From Paenibacillus shirakamiensis (lineage in GTDB: Bacteria; Bacillota; Bacilli; Paenibacillales; Paenibacillaceae): a DNA stretch of 64,000 bases. The stretch is taken from positions 1 to 64,000 of the forward strand of contig NZ_JAGGLD010000002.1 of the NCBI RefSeq assembly GCF_017874255.1, written 5' to 3'. Under the pieces are notes generated by a model. That model saw only the letters and a program-made list of their open reading frames with translations. It was not told where the DNA came from and did no database searches. Of this stretch, positions 48,573 to 56,829 are shown in pieces (the stretch's first letter is position 1; every line of letters starts with the position of its first letter). Made by a program: the position numbers and the translations under genes.

Positions 48573-49055
48573 ATGTCCATCTATGATATTCAAGTAACTA
48601 CGATTAATGGCGATCAAACAACGCTACAATCCTACCAAGGACAAGTTCTCTTGATTGTGAATACGGCTAGTGGATGTGGACTTACACCGCATTATAAAGG
48701 ACTTCAGCACCTCTATGAAACTTATAAGGACCAAGGCTTCACGGTACTTGGATTCCCTTCCAATCAATTCGCAGGCCAAGAGCCAGGTACTGAGGAAGAA
48801 ATCAAACAATTCTGTGAGACGAATTACCAAATTTCATTTCCGCTATTTGCCAAAGTAGATGTGAAAGGTGAACACGCTCATCCGTTATTTCAGCATCTAG
48901 TCAAAGAAACTCCTGCTCCCTTTAACACCGGTGACATCGAATGGAACTTTGTTAAGTTCCTCGTAGATCAGCAGGGACAAGTCATCAAACAATATAGCGC
49001 TCGGACTGAACCTTCTGCTATTGAAGCGGATATTCAAGAGTTGCTAGCTAAATAA
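48573..49055 (+). CDS. gpx: Glutathione peroxidase-family thiol peroxidase
   Basis: A 160-residue peroxidase of the GPx fold. The active site NTASGCGLTPHY has Cys35 (TGT) where some relatives use selenocysteine; GFPSNQFAGQEPG and the EWNFVKFLVD segment with the catalytic Trp/Asn are also intact. Bacterial Cys forms usually take electrons from thioredoxin rather than glutathione. The second of two ATGs (48573) is chosen because AGGAGG touches the first. It stands alone between two terminators. Confidence 0.95.
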   Translation: MSIYDIQVTTINGDQTTLQSYQGQVLLIVNTASGCGLTPHYKGLQHLYETYKDQGFTVLGFPSNQFAGQEPGTEEEIKQFCETNYQISFPLFAKVDVKGEHAHPLFQHLVKETPAPFNTGDIEWNFVKFLVDQQGQVIKQYSARTEPSAIEADIQELLAK

Positions 49056-49100
49056 ACACAGATGGCTACTTTATCTCATATACGATTGATACATTGATAA

Positions 49101-49157
49101 AAAGAGCGTCTCTTCTTAGCCAGAATCTGGTCTTAAGAGAGACGCTCTTTGTTTTTT
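49101..49157. terminator. Bidirectional terminator between gpx and pstA
   Basis: Long stem AAAGAGCGTCTCT with AGAGACGCTCTTT around an inner arm, flanked by T runs in both directions. It serves gpx (+) and the pst operon (-). Confidence 0.85.
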
Positions 49158-49172
49158 TACATTATCATTAAA

Positions 49173-50054
49173 TTATCTTTTTAGTTTGCGGTTATTGAAC
49201 CACAAAGGAACACGGAACAAAAGATTCATAAATAGTACAACGAATACTAGAACGGCTGCAGATTTATCAGCAATTTGTTTGGCATCTTCTACGATTGCCT
49301 CGGACTGAACGTACCATAGATGTACGGCAAGCGTCTCTCCCGGTGAAAATAAATTGAAGTCCCACATTTCTCCAGAAGTACTTAATCCTGCAGTTAATAG
49401 AATTACGGCGGATTCACCAAAGGCACGGCCTGCTACTAAACAAATTCCTGTAATAATGGCATGCATCGATACAGGCAAAATAATCGTACGAATTGTCTGA
49501 AACTTTGTTGTTCCTAGGGCATAAGAGGCATTGCGAAGATCTGTAGGCACAGAACGTACTGCTTCCTCCGTTACTCTAGCGAGCGTAGGTAGATTTAAAA
49601 ATGCCAAGCTCACAGCTCCGCCGAGAATCGTTAGACCCACATCGAAATACTCCGCAAATATCGCTAAACCTAATAATCCAAAAACAATGGACGGCACGGA
49701 AGATAATGTCTCCACGCAGATGCGTAGACCTTCCGTAAACTTATTATTTGGCGCGTACTCGGCCATATAAATCCCTGCCCCTACTCCAATCGGAATGGAG
49801 AAAAGCAAAGACAATATCAGAATGTAGAACGAGTTGAATAACACCGGTCCAATACCGCCACCCACATCCATTTCCTCAGGAAGCTTCGTCAAGAACTGCC
49901 AATTTATACCCGGGAGTCCTTTGCTCAGGATGGTATAGAGAAGCCAGAAGACAAACAACAATACCATAGCTCCTAGCAGATAAAATAATCCTGTTGCTGC
50001 CTTATCCCAGACGATCGATCGCTTGTTTTTGCGTGTAGGCGTGAAGCTGCTCAT
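49173..50054 (-). CDS. pstA: Phosphate ABC transporter permease PstA
   Basis: A 293-residue membrane protein with six predicted spans, one half of the phosphate channel. The cytoplasmic loop ASYALGTTKFQTIRTIILP is the EAA motif that contacts the ATPase. Its start overlaps the pstC stop (ATGA, 50051-50054). It is the last gene before a terminator: the ATPase gene pstB, which usually follows, is missing here. Confidence 0.96.
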   Translation of the reverse strand: MSSFTPTRKNKRSIVWDKAATGLFYLLGAMVLLFVFWLLYTILSKGLPGINWQFLTKLPEEMDVGGGIGPVLFNSFYILILSLLFSIPIGVGAGIYMAEYAPNNKFTEGLRICVETLSSVPSIVFGLLGLAIFAEYFDVGLTILGGAVSLAFLNLPTLARVTEEAVRSVPTDLRNASYALGTTKFQTIRTIILPVSMHAIITGICLVAGRAFGESAVILLTAGLSTSGEMWDFNLFSPGETLAVHLWYVQSEAIVEDAKQIADKSAAVLVFVVLFMNLLFRVPLWFNNRKLKR

Positions 50055-51004
50055 GCGGTATGTCCTCCTCGTCTACTAATAAACCGAATTAACATAATTA
50101 AGCCAAAAGAGATTATAAGCAACAAGAATGCCATCATGTGTAGCGCATAGTTCCAAGTCGAGTCAAATTCAACATTCGAGATTTGCATAACGATATTACT
50201 CGTGAGTACAGATGTAGGGGTGAAAAAGGATTTAGCCAGCTGAGCGGTATTCCCAATGACCATCACCACAGCCATCGTCTCCCCGATCGCACGCGTCATC
50301 CCTAAGATTACAGCAGCTGCAATACCTCTCATTGCCGCAGGCAACACTACTCTGAAAATCACCTGAAGTCGTGTAGATCCCAGCGCATATGCGGCTTCAC
50401 GGTATTTTTTGGGTACAGCCGTGATTGCATCATCACTAATTCGACTGATGGTCGGGAGGATCATGATGGTTAAGACAATAGAAGCCGCAAGCAAACCATC
50501 CCCTAAATTTTCCCCACTCAAGTTACGAATTATGGGAATTAACACCGTAAGTCCTAGATATCCATAGACAATGGAAGGGATGCCTACTAGCAAATCAAGT
50601 ACCGGGCGAATGAATGATTTCAGCCACTTTGGAGCAATTTCAGCTATAAGAATGGCGAGTCCTACAGATATAGGCACAGCGAAGACCATCGTTAGCAACG
50701 TAAGTGATAAAGTATTGATGATAAAAGATGCAGCTCCGAATTTTCCTTCTTCGGGCGTCCAATCAAATGACAAAAAGAATTGAGCAAAAGAAATATCTCG
50801 AAACGTAAGTAAAGCTGTTTTTCCAATAAAGAAAATAACAAGTGCTAATACTAGACATAAGGCCAAGATACTGAATAAAAAATAGGACTTAAATAGTTTA
50901 TTCGTAAAACGAACCCGAGCTGCTCGGTTCCAGCCTGAACGGTTCACCGGTTCTTTGAGCTTAGGTGCTTCACCTCTGGCTAAATCATTCACATGGGTAC
51001 TCAT
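50051..51004 (-). CDS. pstC: Phosphate ABC transporter permease PstC
   Basis: A 317-residue membrane protein with about six spans and the EAA loop REAAYALGSTRLQVIFRVVLP, partner of PstA. The start ATG 51002-51004 has GGAGG 11 nt upstream; the frame is open to 51040 but that part overlaps a hairpin. It lies 95 bp after pstS. Confidence 0.95.
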   Translation of the reverse strand: MSTHVNDLARGEAPKLKEPVNRSGWNRAARVRFTNKLFKSYFLFSILALCLVLALVIFFIGKTALLTFRDISFAQFFLSFDWTPEEGKFGAASFIINTLSLTLLTMVFAVPISVGLAILIAEIAPKWLKSFIRPVLDLLVGIPSIVYGYLGLTVLIPIIRNLSGENLGDGLLAASIVLTIMILPTISRISDDAITAVPKKYREAAYALGSTRLQVIFRVVLPAAMRGIAAAVILGMTRAIGETMAVVMVIGNTAQLAKSFFTPTSVLTSNIVMQISNVEFDSTWNYALHMMAFLLLIISFGLIMLIRFISRRGGHTA

Positions 51005-51029
51005 CTCTTCTATTTCCTCCCACACAGCA

Positions 51030-51052
51030 ACCAGCCCCAAAAAGGGGCTGGT
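51030..51052 (-). other. Intercistronic hairpin between pstS and pstC
   Basis: Perfect 9-bp stem ACCAGCCCC/GGGGCTGGT with a 5-nt loop and no T tail. It may protect the pstS mRNA end or weaken read-through, giving more binding protein than permease. Confidence 0.6.
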
Positions 51053-51098
51053 CTGTATTCATGCTATTTCATTCAAGGTATTCCTGTAGAAGTAAATC

Positions 51099-51962
51099 TT
51101 ATTTCATGGAAGAAATCGGGATGAATTTCAATTTCTTCAATGAACTATCTTGGAATTTCTTGCTTTGTACATAGTCAATGAATGCTTTAGTAGCACCAGT
51201 TGGTTGACCTTTAGTCATATAGTAACCATAAGACCACACTTTGTAAGTTCCTTTAACCACATTATCCGCAGTTGGAGCTACACCATTGAAACTCACAGCT
51301 TTCAAATCGCCACCACTTACATATACCAAGTCAATATATCCAATAGAGTTCGGTGTAGTGGATACTGCTGTTTTCATGTCGCCGCTTGATCCAACTTCTT
51401 TGTAGTTCTTGTCTTTCTTAGTGATATCCCCACCAGCAAGTGCTTTTGCTTGATAGTTAACGCGTGTTCCTGAACCAAATGCACGAGTAATTACAACGAT
51501 GTCTGCGTTCGCGCCGCCAACATCTTTCCAGTTCGTAATTTTACCACTGAAGATTCCTTTAAGTTGGTCTGTAGTTAGGTTATCCACGCCAACGCTCTTG
51601 TTTACTACTGTAGCAAAAGGAATTACAGCTACTTTATTGGCTACTTGACCTGAGAACGCTTTGAATCCTGGAACGTCTGTGCTTGCATCCCAGTCACATG
51701 CTCCGATATCTGCAATGCCTTTATTTACAGCTTGAGGACCCGTTACAGAACCTTTACCAGAAGCTGCAATTTTAACTTTTGGATTCAATCTTTGAAATTC
51801 TTTTGCTGCTTGAAGTGATAAAGGTAGAAGTGCAGTAGAACCATTAATTGTGATTTTGCCTGAAATTGATCCTGCCGCTTGTGCAGTAGAGCCAACACCT
51901 GCAGAAGAAATAACGAATGCAGCCGCAACAGCTACCAAAGATAATTTTTTAACAAGTTTCAT
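51099..51962 (-). CDS. pstS: Phosphate-binding protein PstS, secreted type
   Basis: A 287-residue substrate-binding protein. The phosphate-loop segments NGSTALLPL, ASGKGSVTG and GSGTRVNYQ are conserved. The N-terminus is a Sec signal peptide with AQA-type cleavage (about residue 29) and no lipobox cysteine, although Gram-positive PstS proteins are usually lipoproteins. How it stays at the cell is not clear. It is the second gene of the operon, after the beta-propeller gene. Confidence 0.95.
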   Translation of the reverse strand: MKLVKKLSLVAVAAAFVISSAGVGSTAQAAGSISGKITINGSTALLPLSLQAAKEFQRLNPKVKIAASGKGSVTGPQAVNKGIADIGACDWDASTDVPGFKAFSGQVANKVAVIPFATVVNKSVGVDNLTTDQLKGIFSGKITNWKDVGGANADIVVITRAFGSGTRVNYQAKALAGGDITKKDKNYKEVGSSGDMKTAVSTTPNSIGYIDLVYVSGGDLKAVSFNGVAPTADNVVKGTYKVWSYGYYMTKGQPTGATKAFIDYVQSKKFQDSSLKKLKFIPISSMK

Positions 51963-51992
51963 GAAAAGTGAACCCCTTTCGATTTTAAACCA

Positions 51993-53432
51993 TTATTTTG
52001 TAAGTTCGATGCCTTTATTGCCTTGAACGATAACTACCTTGCCGCCTGAAATGAGAACCAACTTGCCGTCTTTAGAAACAGCGACTTCGCTTACATCATC
52101 CGCTGTGTTATAAAGCTCTGTTTTGGTACCAGTAGCACTAACTTCGAATACGCCCGTCTTACCATCCGCCTTGATTCCAGCCACAATCAGTTTGCCTTCA
52201 CGAGTCACAACATCGAGGGTTACATCAATATCTTTAACGAGATCTGTCGTTTTGGTGCCATCTACAGAGATGTTCTTCAATGAACCAATTCCTGCTTTAT
52301 CATCTGGATCTGCACTGACGTATACTAAGCTGCCATCGGAAAGGAAAGAAGGAAGCAGCTTGTTATCCGTAGTCTTGGTCAATTGTACAGGCTTAGCTCC
52401 TTTTGTAACGGTGTCTAAGCTATACACTTGAGCTCCGGCTCCAGTGTAATCGATAGTCAGAGAATCTTCTGTACTATCAGCATCATTTTTGGCAACGCCT
52501 GTAACGTTAACCAAGTAAGCAATTTTCTTGTCTGTTGCATCCACTTGTAAATCCGACTTATTTTCTACTTTATCTGCCAAGAGTTCGGTAATTTTGCCGT
52601 CCTCTACTGTTATGTAAGAAATTTTCTCTTGTTTGTCTCCTTGGATAAAGTAAATCTTTTTGCCGTCCGCCGACCAGATTAGATCAGTCTTTGTACTGCT
52701 GTCTGCCCCAACTTGCTTCGCAAGTCCATTGGCAAGGTCGTATACGAAAAGCTGACCACTTTCATTCGCAAATGCTCCCCATTTCCGATCCGGTGAAATC
52801 GCTGCTCCCGCTGCACTTTCATTGGAGGTAAGGATTTGGTTTGGTGTTCCAAGCGCTGCATTCAAAGCAAATACTTGTAGAGCATCGCCATCATTCTTGG
52901 TTACAATAACTTGACCTTGATCATTGAAAGATGGGGATGAAAAATCGCCTTCAAGCCTTTGTTGACTATAAATGCCTGTGCTTGTAAGTTCCGCTCCCAG
53001 TGCATTTATTGTGGCTTCCAGCTCGACATATACTACGCCATCCTGAACTTTAGGCGCTGTGGTGTAATCTTGAGATGCTCCATCCACTTGTAATGTTTTT
53101 ACATTTGGGCGAATGCTCACGGTATGATAGCCATGGGAATCCGTCAACTGAATGTCACCTTTACCTAATTGAATACCTGCGCTCACAGCATCAGCTAGAT
53201 CACGAACGGCATACAATTTTTCAGTTCCTACTTGAATAGTCTTCACAATACTATTCTGACCATCTACCTGAACATTTGAATTCAGGACTTTAAATTTGGC
53301 AGTAGTTTTGGCCGGGGCAACTGTCTGACTAGGTTTAACCGGTTTGGCGGCTGCTTGTGCAGACCCTGCTGCTGCAACCGTAGTTACTAGTGCTGAAGCC
53401 ACCAGCATACTGAATACTTTACTATTTCTCAT
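51993..53432 (-). CDS. Secreted beta-propeller protein of the pst operon
   Basis: A 479-residue exported protein with a signal peptide cut near GSAQA (about residue 27). Residues about 45-155 resemble a copper-amine-oxidase N-terminal-like module (VGTEKLYAVRDLADAV, VYVELEATINALGAEL). The rest has repeated TolB/PD40-like strands (GAAISPDRKWGAFANE, DLIWSADGKKIYFIQG), implying a beta-propeller. It is the first gene behind the PhoP-type box, 30 bp before pstS, so it should be induced by phosphate lack. The function is unknown; a phosphate-ester or wall-polymer-binding role is only a guess. Confidence 0.82.
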   Translation of the reverse strand: MRNSKVFSMLVASALVTTVAAAGSAQAAAKPVKPSQTVAPAKTTAKFKVLNSNVQVDGQNSIVKTIQVGTEKLYAVRDLADAVSAGIQLGKGDIQLTDSHGYHTVSIRPNVKTLQVDGASQDYTTAPKVQDGVVYVELEATINALGAELTSTGIYSQQRLEGDFSSPSFNDQGQVIVTKNDGDALQVFALNAALGTPNQILTSNESAAGAAISPDRKWGAFANESGQLFVYDLANGLAKQVGADSSTKTDLIWSADGKKIYFIQGDKQEKISYITVEDGKITELLADKVENKSDLQVDATDKKIAYLVNVTGVAKNDADSTEDSLTIDYTGAGAQVYSLDTVTKGAKPVQLTKTTDNKLLPSFLSDGSLVYVSADPDDKAGIGSLKNISVDGTKTTDLVKDIDVTLDVVTREGKLIVAGIKADGKTGVFEVSATGTKTELYNTADDVSEVAVSKDGKLVLISGGKVVIVQGNKGIELTK

Positions 53433-53463
53433 CGGCTATACCCATCTCCTCAAAAGCAAAGTG

Positions 53464-53527
53464 TTTATATTGTCATTTTCATATACTTTTGTTAATAGCG
53501 TTCGATAGATTTGTAATGGTTTGTAAA
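53464..53527 (-). promoter_or_regulatory. PhoP-type box and promoter of the pst operon
   Basis: Reading the minus strand, four hexamers repeat with an exact 11-bp period: TTTACA (53527-53522), TTACAA (53516-53511), TCGAAC (53505-53500, poor) and TAACAA (53494-53489). They match the Bacillus Pho box (TTAACA-like, 11-bp spaced). A -10 TATAAA (53464-53469) follows after 19 bp, the layout of PhoP-activated promoters. The gap 53433-53651 also serves the divergent PilZ gene. Confidence 0.75.
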
Positions 53528-53651
53528 ATGTTTAAAAATTCCATGATTTTTCGGGTCGTTAGGCCTGCGCCTTTTGGAATATATATATCTCTCTCGTCAC
53601 AGATTGGATATAATCGGAAATATATCACTTATTGCGGAGGTAACTATAACT

Positions 53652-54056
53652 ATGAACTTACATTCGGATACTTACTCGGCTATTAATCACAGAAAAGAAC
53701 CTTTCCGTTACTCCTTGGAGTTACCTTTGCCTTGTGCAATCGAAATTAATGAAATTAATGGTAAGGCTATGAACACAAAACTTGCAGAAGCAGAACTCAT
53801 TGATCTTAGCCGTGGTGGATGCAAAATACGTATTCCACTCGACCTTCACGCCTCTGCACATACCATTCGAGGGAAAATTCATCTTCAACTTAATGAAGAA
53901 AAATTAATTTTTAATACAGAGATTCGATGGCAGAATTCTCAGCAATCAGATCATTACCTTTACGGCCTTGCCTTATATCTAAATACGGAGGACCAAGAGA
54001 AGTTAAATGCAGAGTTAAGAACTATGGCCGGTTCCAATAAAATCAAAGTGAATTAA
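53652..54056 (+). CDS. Single-domain PilZ protein
   Basis: A 134-residue cytoplasmic protein of the PilZ fold, whose members bind cyclic di-GMP. The second half-motif DLSRGGCKI is intact. The arginine half-motif reads RKEPFR: it resembles the usual RRxxxR but the second Arg is Lys, so binding may be weakened. The start ATG 53652 has GGAGGT 10 nt upstream; the frame opens earlier at 53574 but without a ribosome site. It is divergent from the pst operon. Confidence 0.85.
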   Translation: MNLHSDTYSAINHRKEPFRYSLELPLPCAIEINEINGKAMNTKLAEAELIDLSRGGCKIRIPLDLHASAHTIRGKIHLQLNEEKLIFNTEIRWQNSQQSDHYLYGLALYLNTEDQEKLNAELRTMAGSNKIKVN

Positions 54057-54164
54057 AAGGAATATGAACTAGATTTCCTTTCACATCCTTTTTCCACAAT
54101 TCTCACATGAGCCTCTCATAGGCGCTTGATAAGATGAAATCAATCTTAAGAAGAGGTGATGATG

Positions 54165-54605
54165 ATGTTGAATTGGAAAAAGAGTCTAGTATCCGTATTA
54201 ACCGCAATGAGCTTGGTAGTTGGAGTAAGTAGCGCCTTTGCAAGTCCAGCACAACCCGCTGTAAAATCAACTCAAAAAACTGTAACAACGACTACGGCTA
54301 AACCCGCAATCGTGAGCAAAACAACGGTGAAAACTGTGAAGACTACAGCAAAACCTATTAAAACTACTGCAAAGCCAGTCACGAAGAAAACAGCTAAGTC
54401 AGTAAAAGTAGCCCATAAAGCGACAGTAAAGGCTACACATACAAAAACGGCTAAACCAGCCAAAAAACATCATAAATGTACACATCACAAAGCTAAACAC
54501 AAGCATCACAAAAACACACATCACAAAGCTACCAAGAAACCAGTCGTTAAAGCGCCAGCTAAAACAACAACAAAAACAACAACAAAAACAACAACTAAAA
54601 AATAA
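54165..54605 (+). CDS. Secreted Lys/Thr/His-rich low-complexity protein
   Basis: A 146-residue protein of unknown function. A signal peptide (MLNWKKSLVSVLTAMSLVVG, cleavage near AFA/SP) leads to a very basic chain built of Lys, Thr, Ala and Val repeats (KTTAKP, TTTKTTTK). A His cluster at about residues 100-125 repeats HHK four times, with one Cys. The charge suggests binding to wall teichoic acid, DNA or polyphosphate, and the His cluster possible metal binding; both are guesses. Several ATGs follow AAGAGG; the one at 54165 has the best spacing. A hairpin follows the gene. Confidence 0.75.
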   Translation: MLNWKKSLVSVLTAMSLVVGVSSAFASPAQPAVKSTQKTVTTTTAKPAIVSKTTVKTVKTTAKPIKTTAKPVTKKTAKSVKVAHKATVKATHTKTAKPAKKHHKCTHHKAKHKHHKNTHHKATKKPVVKAPAKTTTKTTTKTTTKK

Positions 54606-54615
54606 GCTAACGCAC

Positions 54616-54643
54616 AAACGGGAAGGCTGAGGCCTTCCCGTTT
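54616..54643 (+). terminator. Terminator of the Lys/Thr/His-rich gene
   Basis: Perfect stem AAACGGGAAGGC/GCCTTCCCGTTT with a 4-nt loop. The tail (AAGCTTTAATTT) is only weakly T-rich. Confidence 0.7.
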
Positions 54644-54709
54644 AAGCTTTAATTTGATAGATTAAGCTGACAAGCATCATTCATTCTCATGTTGAGGGAG
54701 GCAGCAGAC

Positions 54710-55444
54710 ATGACACATATTTTTGTAGTAGATGATGACCCTTCTATTCTGCGGCTGATTTCTGAATATTTGAGAAAGGAAAACTTCACCGTCTCTGAAT
54801 TTCCTGATGGTTTGCAGTTAGTTAATCAAGTTAAAGCATGCAATCCAGATTTTTTGATTCTGGACATCATGATGCCACATATAAATGGCCTTACTTTATT
54901 AACTGAACTACGTACATTTACCGAGATGCCCATTATTATGGTATCGGCTCGGGGCGATGAGATGGACCGAATCATTGGTTTAGAACTGGGTTGTAACGAT
55001 TTTCTATCCAAACCATTTAATCCAAGAGAGCTAGTAGGCAGAGTGAAATCCATGCTTCGCCTAGTGCGTAGAACCATCGAATCAGAGCCTGGCGAAACTA
55101 CAATTCGACTTATTCAAGCGGGTAATCTGAACGTGAATGAGGAATTCCGAAGAGTATTTATACAGGATACGGGCAGCGAGGAGATTGGGGGATCTGCGCA
55201 AGTAGATATGGCCCTAACATCAAGGGAATATGACTTGCTGCTTTTTTTTTCCAAACACGTTGAACGCCCATTTACTCGAGAACAGTTAATTCAGCAGATA
55301 TGGAATTATGACTATTTGGGGGATGTCCGGGTAGTCGATGATCTAGTCAAAAGAATTCGCAAAAAATTATCCGAACAACAATCCACGTTCCAAATTGATA
55401 CAATATGGGGCTTCGGTTACAAATCTATGGTGAGACAGTCATGA
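54710..55444 (+). CDS. OmpR/PhoB-family response regulator
   Basis: A 244-residue two-component regulator. The receiver domain has acidic DDD at residues 8-10, phospho-acceptor Asp52 in ILDIMMP and the Lys of FLSKPF. The C-terminal winged helix (about 145-240) ends DTIWGFGYK. An unusually long linker (about 120-165) joins them. The start ATG 54710 has GGGAGG 8 nt upstream. It overlaps the kinase gene by ATGA. Its signal is unknown. Confidence 0.95.
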   Translation: MTHIFVVDDDPSILRLISEYLRKENFTVSEFPDGLQLVNQVKACNPDFLILDIMMPHINGLTLLTELRTFTEMPIIMVSARGDEMDRIIGLELGCNDFLSKPFNPRELVGRVKSMLRLVRRTIESEPGETTIRLIQAGNLNVNEEFRRVFIQDTGSEEIGGSAQVDMALTSREYDLLLFFSKHVERPFTREQLIQQIWNYDYLGDVRVVDDLVKRIRKKLSEQQSTFQIDTIWGFGYKSMVRQS

Positions 55445-56790
55445 GAACCTTACGCGGGCGTGTTTTGTTTTCATTAATCGCAGGAATGTTCATTACGGTT
55501 GCTATCACTGTGTTTCTTTTTGTTCGACTCATTCATAGCCTTACGATAGATCAAGCCAAATCGGAACTACACGGGCAGATTGGAAAAGCAATTGAAATTT
55601 TAAATGAAGATCTCCATGCTCTAGATCCAACCGATCTTAAACTGCATTTTAAAAATAGACTCTATAATGTGGACTATTTCATCATTAATTCAGATCAAGT
55701 CGTTGTCGCTGCTAGTCATCCCAGCAAGATGGGCTACCGCCTGCATGTGCCTCTTATAAAAGAAGATGGAATTATGCCGCTAGATAACAAAAAGATGCTT
55801 TATGCTACTAGAAAGTTAACTACAGATAACTTGCAGATCGTTGTGTATGCCCCTTTGTCCTCTTTAAGCGCAATTACGGGACAGCTGATGCTAACGACTA
55901 TGGTCTCTATTTTAGCTAGCTTTCTAGTGGTTCTAGTAATCGGCCTCATGGCTGTGTGGAAAACAACAAAACCTTTAAAAGAACTCACCCAAGCTGTTAG
56001 TTCATATGAGCCTTACCGCCCGCAACATCCGCTTCCTAAAGGAGATCGAACAGAGATTGGAGAGTTAATTAATACGTTTCAAGACATGTCTTCTCGTATT
56101 CATAAGCAGCATCACTCACAAGTGGAATTTCTGCAAAATGTATCTCACGAACTGCGTACGCCTTTGATGTCCATCCAAGGGTATGCTCTAGCCATCAAAG
56201 ATCAGGTCGTTACAGTCGACCAAGGCCTTGAGGTCATTCATAAGGAATCCAAACGAATGATTCTCATGGTAGAGAAACTTTTACAACTTTCTCGTCTGGA
56301 ACATCCAGGGGAAAGTTGGCCTTATACGACTGAAGATATGCGAAATATGGCGGATCAAGCGGCTGCCCTGCTAGCCCCTGCAGCTTCAGAATATGATATT
56401 GGGCTTGAGGTCATTGGGGATGTGGTCGTTGCTAACATTCCAGCAGAACAATGTTTTCAAGTTCTTATCAATCTTATTCAAAATGCGATTCGTCATGCCC
56501 ATTCAAGGGTACTTCTGCGAGTAGAAGAAGGTGAAGTCTTATCTTCAACAGAAGATCAACAATCCTTGAAGCTGTGGGCCATTCATATTGAAGATGATGG
56601 TCCCGGCGTCCCGCCTGAAGAAGCTCAAGCTATTTTTGAACGATTCTATAAAGGTCAGGATGGTGTAACCGGGCTTGGCCTTGCCATATGCGGCCAAATT
56701 GCTGAACGTATGGGGGCAACCTTAAGTTGCACGCGTTCTACCTTAGGCGGAGCAAGGTTCACTTTCATGATGAAGCTTCAAGATAAATAA
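55441..56790 (+). CDS. Membrane sensor histidine kinase
   Basis: A 449-residue HAMP-type kinase, partner of the regulator upstream. Two membrane spans (about residues 10-30 and 150-175) enclose an external sensor of about 120 residues. HAMP, HisKA (VSHELRTPLMS with the phospho-His) and the ATPase domain with N box NLIQNAIRHA, G1 EDDGPGVPP and G2 GVTGLGLAI follow. The start is ATG 55441 inside the ATGA overlap. Its closeness to the phosphate operon suggests, but does not show, a PhoR-like role. Confidence 0.94.
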   Translation: MRTLRGRVLFSLIAGMFITVAITVFLFVRLIHSLTIDQAKSELHGQIGKAIEILNEDLHALDPTDLKLHFKNRLYNVDYFIINSDQVVVAASHPSKMGYRLHVPLIKEDGIMPLDNKKMLYATRKLTTDNLQIVVYAPLSSLSAITGQLMLTTMVSILASFLVVLVIGLMAVWKTTKPLKELTQAVSSYEPYRPQHPLPKGDRTEIGELINTFQDMSSRIHKQHHSQVEFLQNVSHELRTPLMSIQGYALAIKDQVVTVDQGLEVIHKESKRMILMVEKLLQLSRLEHPGESWPYTTEDMRNMADQAAALLAPAASEYDIGLEVIGDVVVANIPAEQCFQVLINLIQNAIRHAHSRVLLRVEEGEVLSSTEDQQSLKLWAIHIEDDGPGVPPEEAQAIFERFYKGQDGVTGLGLAICGQIAERMGATLSCTRSTLGGARFTFMMKLQDK

Positions 56791-56794
56791 CCTA

Positions 56795-56822
56795 TTGATT
56801 TTCATCTTAGTTTCGTTATAAT
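56795..56822 (+). promoter_or_regulatory. Promoter of the argS T-box
   Basis: -35 TTGATT (56795-56800), 16-bp spacer, perfect -10 TATAAT (56817-56822). Confidence 0.75.
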
Positions 56823-56829
56823 GATACAA

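Noticed and set aside
48573..49055. Possible selenocysteine peroxidase
   Set aside because: The active-site codon is TGT (Cys), not TGA.
55405..55444. Possible frameshift fusion of response regulator and kinase
   Set aside because: The overlap is a normal ATGA stop-start, and both proteins are complete.
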